Source: Trachythela sp. YZ-2020
Taxonomy: Eukaryota > Cnidaria > Anthozoa > Malacalcyonacea > Clavulariidae
DNA length: 64,000 nucleotides
Reading direction: 5' to 3'
Assembly (NCBI GenBank): GCA_016169945.1
Contig: JADLSH010000389.1
Coordinates: 186,001-250,000, forward strand
Shown here: positions 33,541 to 43,880 of the stretch, piece after piece
Layout: each line of letters starts with the position of its first letter
Numbering within the stretch: position 1 is the first letter of the stretch
Made by a program: the position numbers and the translations under genes
The notes under the pieces: generated by a model
What the model was told of the DNA's origin: nothing
The model's database searches: none
What the model saw: only the letters and a program-made list of their open reading frames with translations

Positions 33541-35149
33541 TCATTTCTTGAACGCGCTTTCTGATTCAATGTACCAGTAGGAAACGAGGGATTCCTTTCA
33601 CTCCTCTTTTCTCAGAGAACTTTGTGGTTTTACATCTATTCATATCACTACCAAACTCATTAGTAACAAACTTCACTAAACCCTTAAATTCTGGACAACT
33701 ACCTGATTCCAAAATTCCTCCCGCAATCTCAGTCCACTTCGCTCTCATAAACATTGGTAATTTCTGAATTAATTCTCTTAGTGTAGTCATGTGATTCAGC
33801 TCCGAAACATAAGCAGGTCAATATTCGCTCTGTTATAGTCAATTGCCTTGCCAATTCTAATAACGATGGGCCATCTGCAACTTTGAGATCAGTTAAACTT
33901 AAAAGCTTCTTGATATGAGCTTCAGCAATAATGTGAGCTTTCCAAAAGTTATCTTGCGGTGTTTTTTAGCTGCTTTATTAGCATTAGGTAATTCACACAA
34001 CTCTCAATTGATTCTCGGGCTCTACCTGTGCAATGTTGTATTAACAACTGAAACTTTCGTTCATCATCATCATTGTCCCTCTCTATACAGGATTGAAAAT
34101 TGTGAATAATGTGACATACCTCAAAGGATCTCCGTTAAACTTTATATGTTCAATCTTGGGCGAGTTTACCACTTGTTGCAACGCCTTTGCAATTTCTTCA
34201 CCATACGATATCTTATTGCTTTGTTTGGGAAACTCAGAAGTTGTTGGTTTCGAAGTGGAATCTTGCTCAGCAGGCATTGCATCTTTATTGAATGGAACCT
34301 TGGGTGCTGTACACAAGGTTTTAAGTTTACTGCTAACTGTAGGGTCAAGTTCTATTACAGGAATCGCCGGTTCTGCATTCAATTGTTTCTTAGCAGCTGG
34401 TACACCCATTGGTATGTTCATACCACAACTGTTCGAGCCTTGCTCCATAGCAATTTGGTAAGAAACTGCCTCCTGTTTCGCTTTCATATCTGCTACAAAT
34501 ACTTCTCTTTTCCTCTTCAGCTCCTGTTCTTCTCGCTTATATTCCTGTAAACCTTTAAGCTCCTGCAACAACAACTTCAATTTCTACTGAGCTAGAGTCA
34601 TTTTTCCTTTCTTTTCGACTGTTTGGATAATTTTGAACTAGCACTACTACCATGACTACTATCACTTCTTGATGATTTTATGAGATTTCTTGCTCCCTAT
34701 TTCATCCAAATTAAGTTGAAGTTTCCTCGACTGACGCCACTTATTCACCCCGGCATCTAACTCTAATTTCCTATTTAGTTGCAGTTGGTATTCAGCAAAG
34801 GCCAACTCTTTCTCGCTCTCCTTGTTCAGTAAGCGTATTAAATTTCCATGCACCCCAACAAATTGTTTCCATACAATAGTTCGTTTATCCATTATTAGTA
34901 CCACATCTCACCCATTAACAAAGAATACACTTCATTAGCCAACTGCGATAACTTATTAATAGAAATATCTCGCACATTGTACAGATCATAAATTTTCTCT
35001 TTCATATCCCTTGTTGCCTGTTCTGACAATAACACACTTTCCTGAATCTCCATGACAGATCTTTGTTGTACACCTTGAGTAAGAGAATTTTCACTGTTTT
35101 CTTGTTGCTTTGTTTCGTCAGCAGAAACAGTTCCAGACGATTTCGACAT
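33541..35149 (-). pseudogene. BEL/Pao retrotransposon gag relic
   Basis: Four consecutive - strand segments (35149-34895, 34904-34662, 34580-34083, 33790-33566) in different frames read in order as a BEL/Pao gag. The N-terminal part is an acidic, coiled-coil region; a charged KREEQELKRKREVF stretch follows; then IEHIKFNGDPLRYV, the start of the DUF1759-type region, continuing after a frameshift into an SCIERDNDDDERKFQL-like piece; and finally LRELIQKLPMFMRAKWTEIA, a later conserved gag helix. Several frameshifts and stops make it non-functional. Protease, reverse transcriptase and integrase do not follow toward lower coordinates, and no LTR pair was recognised. Confidence 0.7.
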
Positions 35150-35657
35150 TATATCGCACGGGCGCAGATTTTCGTACTAATATTTACCAAATATTTCGAA
35201 CAATAACTCCAAAATAAACCATCAAATCCAACAACAAACTCTGTATTTCCTTCGATCAAGTCGAAAACTGCAATTATTTAACGACCAATGGTCAAAACTC
35301 TACTCTAGCGATTTCCAAATATTCCACGTTTCCACATCAAATTCTACAATATCAGCAGGTTTTCTACAAATTAAGTAAACGTCTTCAACTATATATATAT
35401 TTAAAATGTCAACATTATAAGCGTCCAATCACTTACCGACTGTATCGATCGTTAATCTGGTCTAAGTACAAACACTTCAAAATATATCCCAAATATACTT
35501 TCATACAACATTCTAAATTTTCTACAATATGGCGTCCCATGTAGTTTTTCGGGGGATGAGAGCACCCCACTGACCCCTACATAAACGCGGATTGGTAGCT
35601 ACAGTAGGCAATTAACTCACACCCAAGGATGCTTAGGTTAAGTGTCTTATGATCAAG
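35150..35657. other. Spacer upstream of gag relic
   Basis: This is where a 5' LTR or leader would lie relative to the gag relic, but no direct partner is seen in the window. It includes an AT microsatellite near 35390-35402. Confidence 0.45.
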
Positions 35658-35933
35658 TCACTTTCTCTTTCTTTTACCACTGCCATTCTTATATTTAACC
35701 ACGACAGAACAGGCCTCACGTCGAAGCCTCCCATTAATTCTAAATCCACTGGCTCTGCTTACATGAAACCATTTTCCTTGCACCCAGCTATTCAAAAGCT
35801 CAACATAATCTACAGGGTTGGCTTCTCGATCAATGATTCCATGCCATAATTTTTGCAGAGGATAGGGAATCTCCACGGAAAAAGCGATTGTGAACCTGTC
35901 AATACCATCTTGCTTGATGTACGACAAGGAGGA
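35658..35933 (-). CDS. Candidate terminal exon, unknown protein
   Basis: On the - strand a TTGTTAG acceptor (35939-35934 side) opens a phase-0 frame of 91 codons ending at 35658-35660. The peptide begins SSLSYIKQDGIDRF, has a mixed hydrophobic/charged body (IPYPLQKLWHGIIDREANP, ELLNSWVQGKWFHV) and ends in a very basic tail GSGKRKRK, a possible nuclear-localisation signal. Composition looks protein-like rather than random. I do not recognise the family, and no upstream exon was identified at higher coordinates. A + strand frame overlaps it without any support. Confidence 0.35.
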   Translation of the reverse strand, partial: SSLSYIKQDGIDRFTIAFSVEIPYPLQKLWHGIIDREANPVDYVELLNSWVQGKWFHVSRASGFRINGRLRREACSVVVKYKNGSGKRKRK

Positions 35934-36065
35934 CTAACAACATTCAAATTATATTCAATTTTTTTCCTTTCGTGTTCATTCAAGTGTGATCATGAAGATA
36001 TTTTGAAAAAGTTCGGCAAACGCCTTCAATACGACGAATCAGCTGTTATACCTACAAAAACAAAT

Positions 36066-36245
36066 ATGGCTGACAAACATGTGGGAATTTTCCCAGCGCT
36101 GGTCAACAAATTGCGGGCGCACACAAAAAATATTTCAAAATTTGTTAAAATGAGCAAAAACAAGTTTTCGAGTGTCTTTTTGGGCCAGAAAACAGTCGAT
36201 TTATCAGTACTAAAATACTTTTCTACAAAGTTTATGAAAAAATAA
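36066..36245 (+). CDS. Small basic ORF, doubtful
   Basis: 59 codons from ATG 36066 (MADKHVGIFPAL...) with about 20 percent Lys and Arg and a KYFSTKFMKK end. It opens with MADKH as the chromodomain gene does, which may be a shared start-context repeat. No domain recognised. Confidence 0.2.
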   Translation: MADKHVGIFPALVNKLRAHTKNISKFVKMSKNKFSSVFLGQKTVDLSVLKYFSTKFMKK

Positions 36246-36513
36246 ACAGGACGAAAGGAATTGGACTGAAATCAGATAATTAGGATATTATTCTACGACG
36301 AAACATGAGCGAAATTTTACTTTGTTCGAAGATGCTAGTTGTTTTGGCTCTATGAACAGTTAAAATTAAAAAGGTAAACTTAGGGTGGGTTTGAATTTAA
36401 TTTTTTACACATTTTTCTATACAAAAATTACTGAAATAATATCATTATTAACAATTTTCCTCGTTTCTGATTGGCTAAGAACATCAAAATTTTCTCTTAA
36501 TTCTTTTTACCAT

Positions 36514-36561
36514 GGGTATTTGGGAGAAAATACCACATGTGGTATTTTCTCCCAAATACCC
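36514..36561. repeat. Perfect 48-bp palindrome
   Basis: Arms of 24 bases centred on CCACATGTGG: GGGTATTTGGGAGAAAATAC and its exact complement, no loop. A run of GAGTAAAAATT-like tandem units follows at 36575-36630. Confidence 0.95.
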
Positions 36562-36651
36562 CTAGTAAAAATTGAGCAACGTCAATTGAGTAAAAATGAG
36601 TAAAAATTGAGTACAAATTGAGTAAAAATTGTTAAATAATAATATTAATAC

Positions 36652-36808
36652 GAAATAGCACTTGTTCTCGAAGTATTAATGAAAAATTGCACTTGTGTTT
36701 GGCGAAATATTCGTAATACCGCTCGTGCTTCGCACTCGCGGTATTACGAATATTTCGCCAAACACGCGTGCAATTTTTCATTAATACTTCTCGAACCGTG
36801 CTATTTCC
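36652..36808. repeat. Long near-perfect palindrome, 157 bp
   Basis: Arms of about 75 bases pair with few mismatches (blocks GAAATAGCAC, TATTAATGAAAAATTGCAC, GTTTGGCGAAATATTCGTAA) around a short centre at about 36728. No ORF of note; a MITE-like hairpin. Confidence 0.9.
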
Positions 36809-38139
36809 TATACTAGTTTTTATTATCAAAACCTGTGTAATTTGGTAGGGCCAAAATCGCCATTTTAAAAAAAATAAGAAAAAGCCAAATTTTCAACTTC
36901 AGATTGTAAAAAATGTAGCCGAGAGCCTCAAAATGAGACTATCCTTAAACGATAGTTTGAAGCTTTCTTAATCCATTAATCAAAGTGAGATGGATATCAA
37001 AATTTCGGCTGATACCAAAAACGGCCACACTGTTTATGTGATCTGTAATTGTTTCCATAAGTACCTTTGAAAATCCTGCCAGAAATCCCATGTTTAATTT
37101 ATACTATTATTGCTTGTTAAAGCGTATCAGTTGAGAGATTAAAGCCCATTGATTCCAGAAAAACGGGCAGTTTTGAAATCATATGAATATTTTGCACTTT
37201 TACTCTAATATAGTAAATAGTAATTCAAGGTGTGAAATAAAATATTTCCAAATTTTGTCGAGAGCCTCAAAACTAATAGCATATACATTATATTGGGGAA
37301 GAATTTTTTTGTATCAAAATTCGCGCTAGTACGAATTTTGGTGATTTTCTGCGATTTTCCGTCGAATTCCGAGAGTCTCCGATCATTTCCGATACGTCTA
37401 AAGATGTTTCTTTACGCAATTTTAAAATTTTTAAAAGTTATTATTCATTTGCTTGCACTCTCAGTCAATCAATCAATTAAATAATTTCGGTTGGCAGAAA
37501 AAACTAGGTCAAAGTTTGTAAGAATCGCCGGAAATTCAATAGCCGAATATACTCGCCCCAGATCTCATTTCTAATAACCGCGCGAATTCTAACGCATGCT
37601 CAGACAAAATTCCCACCTATTTGGCTAACAAAGAAAATGTACTAGAACCACTACAAGAAGCACAATTTTAAATTGGACATATATAGTAGCAATATCCGAA
37701 ATTTTCTTCTTCAAAATATTGGGAGATTTTAACAAACTTTATGCATCAACTTTAATACACTAAAACGTGAGGAAGCGATTCCGAAGTTGGGAATAAATTT
37801 GGACAAATGTTGGACTCATTATGGACATTCAAAGGTGGGCTATTTCCAGATTTTGGGACAATTATTAGGCTTTAAATGGCAAGCAAGTGCACTAAATAAA
37901 ATTGCAATTGGCCGAAAAGCTATAAATTGCGATAAATAACATTTCAAGTAATCCAATAATCGTGTTTCCTGACAGCAAGAGGTCGGCAAATGTTGATTAA
38001 TATTCTAAATTTCATGTCTCCGAATATTTAAGTTTCAATTTCTGCCTATAATGTTCAATATAGTAAAATTACGACGCCATATTGAGTCCGGAATAGATTT
38101 ATTCCAAATGTGTGCGCCATTTTGTCTGAAATTTCTGCT
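36809..38139. other. Spacer, no gene recognised
   Basis: AT-rich; ORFs such as 37293-37484 have no support. No repeat partner seen within the window. Confidence 0.5.
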
Positions 38140-38440
38140 AATGAGAATAGAGAGATGAAACCGAGTAGCTTAACGAATCAAACTTGCCATTTATATATAA
38201 TAAGAATAATAAAGGATCCAAGATAGACCATTGTGGAACTCCACATGTTATCGTTTTCGGACTCGACAGTTGTCCATTTAATTCGATTCCCGTTATTCCG
38301 AAATAATTGCGCATTTTATCAAACAGTATCTCGTGATTTATGGAGTCAAAAGCTTTTCTAACGTCAAGAAAAACCACGCAATTTAATTTTCCATTATGCA
38401 TGTTTTTAAGCAAATCGTCACACAGCATTCGCGCATGGTC
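38140..38440 (-). pseudogene. LINE reverse transcriptase fragment
   Basis: The - strand frame reads NCVVFLDVRKAFDSINHEIL, then a short join to QLSSPKTITCGVPQ, then SILDPLLFLLYIN. These are reverse transcriptase motifs A and B flanks; the 20 or so residues normally between them are deleted, and the GxPQG box is altered to GVPQW. Truncated at both ends. Confidence 0.75.
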
Positions 38441-38780
38441 ATTTTACCCTAAAACAGTTGAGACTATATATAATTTTCCGCGCGTGTGATGACCGTGCAT
38501 ATGAACTTCCCATCAAATACGCGATTTCTGCTTGCATGTAAGCATGATCATGACTAAACAGCAAATATTTATTAGTCCAATGTATCAACATTTCTTACGA
38601 CAACGAAACGCAATTTTTGCAGTTTAGCGGACCGGACAGAATCCCAGTTCTCAGATGACAAAAATATACATACTTCACACAAACTAAAAAGCTTGTTACA
38701 AAGATTATTTCAGCATTTCAAAAACTCGTTCAAAAGAACTCGTGAGCTCCATATATCAGTGGAAAGGTGTGTATGGCCTA

Positions 38781-40846
38781 CAATCCTGGCAAAAATGATT
38801 TGGACAGTTCATGTTAAACAAACACACGATCACCTACACAGTAATTTTACAATTTTACAATTTGACCCTGAGACGGCCCCTTTTAGTGGGGCTGTTTTGG
38901 CCCCAAAATGGGGGCCAAAATTACAGCCCTTGATGGGGCCAAAACAGCCCCATTAAAAGGGCCAAAACAGCCCCATTAAAAGGGCCAAAACAGCCCCATT
39001 AAAAGGGCCAATTTTAGTGGGGCTGTTTTGGCCCAAAAAATGGGGCCAACATTTTGACCCTAAAACGGCCCCTTTTAGTGGGGCTGTTTTGACCCCAAAA
39101 ACGGGGGCCAAATTTACAGCCCTCTTGATGGTACCAAGACAGTCCCAGCTTTGGCCCCATCAAAGGGCCAATTTAGCTTTCGTTGAGGTTATTTTCGTTC
39201 GTAATATATAATAATAATAATAACTTCAAATAAAGCTAAATTGACCCTTGTTAATAGGAACTAAAATTGGTGAAGATAAAATATAATAGTGAGTTACACA
39301 ACAATTTAAAAGTTAAAAAATATATATTTATAAGTTTGACATTAATCTTAGTGTACACACACATATATACATGCAAGTTAACAGTGGCAAAACTAACAAT
39401 GGCAAACTAGCATGCATGCATGCAGGTTTACAGGGGCGGATCCAGCCTAAAATCTGACTGTAGCATAATCCTCAACCTAGGAGGCACAAGCATACCTAGG
39501 GGGGTTCGGGGGCATGACCCCCCGAAAAATATTTGAAATTTAAACCCCGGAAACGCCATTTCCTGCATTCTGAGCATCGAATTCTGTTCTAAAATTTGAC
39601 TTTAATAAGGCCATATTTTAGACAAAAAGTTACAAAAAACACAATAACTGAAGGTCATATTTTAGGTTAGATCTACATTCTTATTTACTGTATACAAAGC
39701 TTAAGACTTGCCTTCCTCCCTACATAACATTGATATGTAATTTAATATCATACCGCACATGTGTATCATATATAAACACAATTATAATCAATGCATAAAA
39801 TCAATGGACAGTACGATATATAAGGCAAACAGACACATTTATATACTGAAAGAAAGCTTCGGATTAACAGAGATTCAACTACCGAAAGATACAACCCAAA
39901 CTTCGCGGTTTTGCTTGTATTTTTCAGGTACGGTTTGCTTGTATATTTCAGTTGAATCCCTCTCAATCCGAAGCTTTGTGTTGTTATTAACTTAATATCC
40001 CTACCAACACTGGCACGGAGCGTTTGAGATTACATTTATATACTGTTTATCTCCGCAAAAATCATTATTCAATGAATGAAACTGCTTAATTCTAAACAAG
40101 GTACTGAATATTAAATATTTACAAGAAGGACATAAAATATTAATATATTCATAAGCTTTATACTTGACCGGAACGTGGTTCAACGAGCGCGCTCCTTCAC
40201 GGCGTTTGGGAATTGTAATTTCGAAAAATCACACACAAATACCTCGCGATCGGCCTTTACTTTGCTCACGATAGCATCCTCACATGAGCGCTTTAGTCGA
40301 CTGAGCTTTTCCTTCTTTTCTTCGAAAGAAATCGCCTCTTTAAAAGCGCAAACAAATTGATCCAGAACAAGTCCAGTAGCAAATCTTAACGCCATTGTGT
40401 GAAACAAATAGCCAAATAACATCGCTCTAAAGTTCCTATCGAATTGCGCAACTGTAGCTGACTGTAGCTGACTGTAGCGCATTGCAGCACTGTGATTGGC
40501 CAAAACGGCCCCTGTTTAGAAGAGCCCAAACGGCCCCTTGGGGCTAAAACGGCCCCAGAGTTGTCTTTTGGCCCCTGTCAGGGCCAAATCGGCCCCTCTT
40601 TTAAAGAGCCAAAACAAATTACTGTGTACAGATATATTTTAGTGATTTAGCACCCCCACACCCCCCCCCCCTCCCTTATTCAATGTTGTACTGTACAAGA
40701 CTTCCTCATCGAATTCTTATTTGTTCATTTGTCAACATTCAGAGGTCAATGGGGGGTCAAATGGCCGATTTTAACAATAAAGTGAATGTTTTATTAGATA
40801 CTTAGATTCGCGCACGCGCTGTCCACAATAATTTTTGCCAGGATTG
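38781..40846. mobile_element. TA-flanked non-autonomous element, 2.07 kb
   Basis: Inverted ends CAATCCTGGCAAAAATGATT and CAATCCTGGCAAAAATTATT, then GGACAG, flanked by TA (38779-38780 and 40847-40848), fitting a Tc1/mariner-type element. Near both ends (38870-39180 and 40500-40615) are arrays of complementary blocks such as GGGGCTGTTTTGGCCCC and GGGGCCAAAACAGCCCC that can form hairpins. 39470-39560 has another G/C-run segment (GGGGGCATGACCCCCCG). No transposase; the - strand frame at 40180-40503 has no recognised domain. Confidence 0.75.
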
Positions 40847-40848
40847 TA

Positions 40849-41189
40849 GGTACAAGCTAGGTTAGTTGTCAAATGCAAGATCTCGATCTAAGGTCTCAAC
40901 TGCAGATGTTTGTTCTCGGTTAACTACGTATGTGTTAGAACAAAGGATAAACTCGATAAACAGAAAAATGTTCCGATACAAGGAAAACATGCAACACCTT
41001 GCATGTTATATGTATTACACTGTAAGTAGAGATTATCACTGAAAGATTTTAAGACAGGTATTTTCTAGACATAAATTGCTCATTATTGGCTTATTTTTCT
41101 TCATAAACATGCCAGTTAATAACTAATGAGGTCATACTCATATGGCTGCCGGAAGTATCATTATGTGTTTAAAAACGTCAAATTCCATG
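40849..41189. other. Spacer, no gene recognised
   Basis: Short stretch between the TA-flanked element and the telomere-repeat MITE; nothing supported. Confidence 0.5.
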
Positions 41190-41311
41190 TCCTACAAGCA
41201 CGAATTTCGATTAGGTCATAACCTGCGTTAGGGTTAGGGTTTATTTCGTTATTTACAGGAAGTGGATAATTCCATGTAAATATACCCTAATCCTAATTCT
41301 TGTTTGTAGGA
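41190..41311. mobile_element. Small MITE with internal telomere-like repeat
   Basis: Inverted ends GTCCTACAAGCACGAATT and GTCCTACAAACAAGAATT enclose GTTAGGGTTAGGGTTT (41227-41242), plus a CCTAATCCTAAT piece near the right end. 122 bp. It lies 30 bases past the stop of the acyltransferase gene, and its TTTATT at 41240-41245 is an AATAAA poly(A) signal on the - strand. Confidence 0.75.
41240..41245 (-). terminator. Possible poly(A) signal of acyltransferase gene
   Basis: AATAAA on the - strand about 96 bases downstream of the stop codon, inside the small MITE. Confidence 0.4.
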
Positions 41312-41340
41312 CATATTATTGTACCTTAAACCCGATCGCG

Positions 41341-42939
41341 TTATATTTCAATGAGCTTATCAAAGCAAAGTTTAGCAAACTTCTCAGCGTGATTATCATC
41401 TACTGTAACATTACTGGTAATTTGCCAGGTCATTTTACCATTAATGGTGTATACAAAATGACAGAAGATACAGTTCATATCCCGTACAAGGGTATTTATG
41501 TAACATTCCTGTAGCTTGTAAATTACAGGTTGCCGTTTTATGTCCCCAAAATGAAAAGATCCGAAACTAGTTATATAATTACACATTGATTTGGCCAAAG
41601 ACTCCTCGCCAAGAAATTGGTTAATTAATTCTTTTGGCCCTAATATTCCACTTATAACCGTCTTTTGTGTGACAAACGCTTCATTCCTCACAACATCTTT
41701 CAAATATCGAGTGATTTCTTGCGCTAACTTCCAGAAGTCAACGTTAGCGCCAGACTGATACTTTAGGTAATATTCTTGAGCATTATACAAAAAGACGCCC
41801 AGGTAGTCCTCATCCGGTTTTGGATTACAGAAGCGTTGAGCATTGATGGCAAACATGCAATCTAACTTCAGATCCTTCGATTTATCATCTTGAAGAATTT
41901 GACAGAAAGCTAGATGTACCGCAGCTGTAATAGCTCCTGTTACTGTGCAATTATTTGCTTTGCAAGCTTTTATAATATTCTTTGTTTCTTTCTCAGAAAA
42001 AACCTTTATAGTCGGTGGACTTATAACTGGAGCGTTACGAGTGTCTAGATTCGCTGGGAACTGCGTTTGGTACGGATTATTCGGCTTCTTTTCCATTATC
42101 CGAGCAAACATTCTTCGCATAATAAATTTCAATATGGGTCGTAGGCCACAATAAGCCAGTACAAAATTTAATAATGAATGCCAAATTCGTCCCCGTGTGA
42201 CAATATTATGAAAATATGGCAGCAGATCTAGACTGGAGATTTCCTGGTCAACACAGTTAGTGCCGCTTGCGAGTTCGTTCATATTCTTGAGAAATTGCTT
42301 GCAAAACTTAACAGAAGATACGCCGTCGAAACAGGAATGATTAATGTTAAACATTAATGTATTTACATAATCTTTAGTGTCTGGTATAAATTCCTCTTGT
42401 AATATAACAACTCGCCATAACAGACCGTTTCCTCTAAGCTTTGCTGTATATTCAAACCAAACGTTTTTCCACTCCGAAGCCTTTACATCAGAAGTAGTGA
42501 TATCTAGCATTTTAATGACTTCATTGATTTCCTTGATCTCGAAATATCTATCTCCGTTTGCCATTGTTGTTATGACTGCTCGAAGCATTGGCTGTCGTTT
42601 GGCCAACAGCACCAGAGCGTCGCGAACATGTTGGTGTACCAGGCCTAGTTTCGATGTTGTAGATATCGCCACGCATATATTCCCTGTGCCAGATTTCTCA
42701 ATGGAAAAAATATCAAACATTTCTTCAAAAAATCCAAGTCGACGTCGATTTGAAACTGAGTTTGGTGGCAATTCACTCGCTTCGCCAGTAAAGTAATTCA
42801 CAATCTTGTATAGAACAAATACGCAGACTGCAGTCAGAAACATTTGGTATAAGGATACCGAACTTAGCATGTTCACATAATACTGAAAAGCCATACCTAA
42901 CAAGCTCACTAGATTGAAGTAACACGAAATGTATAGCAA
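41341..42939 (-). CDS. Membrane-anchored CoA-type acyltransferase-like protein
   Basis: A single uninterrupted frame of 532 codons. A hydrophobic segment (YQMFLTAVCVFVLYKIVNYF, residues 31-50) predicts a membrane anchor; shorter starts at Met16 or Met24 would keep it. The catalytic signature is HSCFDG, residues 201-206 (His201, Asp205, Gly206), the HxxxDG motif of the condensation-domain / alcohol-acetyltransferase / BAHD-like superfamily, which moves acyl groups from CoA or carrier proteins to hydroxyl or amino acceptors. Upstream, LVHQHVRDALVLLAKRQPMLR matches the usual first helix of that fold (residues 100-120). Length, about 450-500 residues plus anchor, is normal for the family. Substrate is unknown. 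The gene looks intronless and intact; upstream coding exons cannot be excluded. Confidence 0.75.
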   Translation of the reverse strand: MLYISCYFNLVSLLGMAFQYYVNMLSSVSLYQMFLTAVCVFVLYKIVNYFTGEASELPPNSVSNRRRLGFFEEMFDIFSIEKSGTGNICVAISTTSKLGLVHQHVRDALVLLAKRQPMLRAVITTMANGDRYFEIKEINEVIKMLDITTSDVKASEWKNVWFEYTAKLRGNGLLWRVVILQEEFIPDTKDYVNTLMFNINHSCFDGVSSVKFCKQFLKNMNELASGTNCVDQEISSLDLLPYFHNIVTRGRIWHSLLNFVLAYCGLRPILKFIMRRMFARIMEKKPNNPYQTQFPANLDTRNAPVISPPTIKVFSEKETKNIIKACKANNCTVTGAITAAVHLAFCQILQDDKSKDLKLDCMFAINAQRFCNPKPDEDYLGVFLYNAQEYYLKYQSGANVDFWKLAQEITRYLKDVVRNEAFVTQKTVISGILGPKELINQFLGEESLAKSMCNYITSFGSFHFGDIKRQPVIYKLQECYINTLVRDMNCIFCHFVYTINGKMTWQITSNVTVDDNHAEKFAKLCFDKLIEI

Positions 42940-43332
42940 TATTTTTAGAAGTTACAATATGGCTTGTAATATTGCACAATTTTTTGCTTGCATATATTAT
43001 TGTCTCGGCACTTGATCGAACAATGACCTTTCTTGACATGTTAAAATTTAATTATCAATCATTTTAGGGCCGTCAAAAACGCGGAATATAACATCTGGAT
43101 ATCTGGAACAACTGACACATCTGGAACATATAATAAACATGGACGTGTTTGCTGCTTGATTTTACCATTCTCTGTGTTTGATTGCATTAATTATAAAACG
43201 TATTAGTTATGTACGGTATTAATTATAAAACGTATTAGTTGTGACCCGGCTTATGAGAATAATTAATATAAAAAAGCCGCTAAAAATGATTTTTTTTATG
43301 AATTGTTGCAACATTTTCTCAATTACAACTTG
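42940..43332. other. Upstream region of acyltransferase gene
   Basis: A 24-bp tandem duplication (ATTAATTATAAAACGTATTAG, 43188-43206 and 43219-43238) is the only structure seen. No TATA-like promoter could be assigned. Confidence 0.5.
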
Positions 43333-43880
43333 TAGTCCCCGAGCCGGCGCGAAGCGCAGTGCGAGGGTACTAATTCCGCTCGGATATTTACACCCGGGTA
43401 AGTGAAAACATTGGGAATGCAAAGTCGTCCGCCATTTTTTTTAAGTTATGCGCATGCGCGATTTCAAGCCAAGAGAAAACTGGTAACTAGCAACATCATG
43501 ATTGGCTAAGACAACGATTTTGTTTTTATATATTTATACGTCAGAAAAATAACTGCTATTTTAGCATTTTATTTTTGGCATTTAATATATGAAAATTGTA
43601 CTCTGGAGTCTGGACATATTAATTCAGACAAATATTAAGTCTCCACTACAAGATCAATGAAAATATTTAGAGGACTTTCACTTACTGAAGACAATAGGAA
43701 AAGGAATCAGTCGAAGGGCCGAGAAAGGACAGGATTTTCGAGTCTTATAGCGTTTTAAACGGGTAAGTGTTTATTTTGCCTACTTGCTTTTTGAAAATGC
43801 GTATACCTGTAGTTCATCCTGTGAATACAACATTGACTAATGAAAAAAATCGCTCTCTCATGTCATGTTAGAAATCATAC
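43333..43880 (+). repeat. Dispersed repeat R1, copy with joined head and middle
   Basis: Same order as 6320-6800 (CCGAGCCGGCGCGAAGCG, ACTAATTCCGCTCGG, GTAACTAGCAAC, AGAGGACTTTCACTT, AAACGGGTAAGTGT) and then runs into TTTATTTTGCCTACTTGC and GTTCATCCTG, which match 50430-50510. This copy links head and distal parts into one family. Confidence 0.8.
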
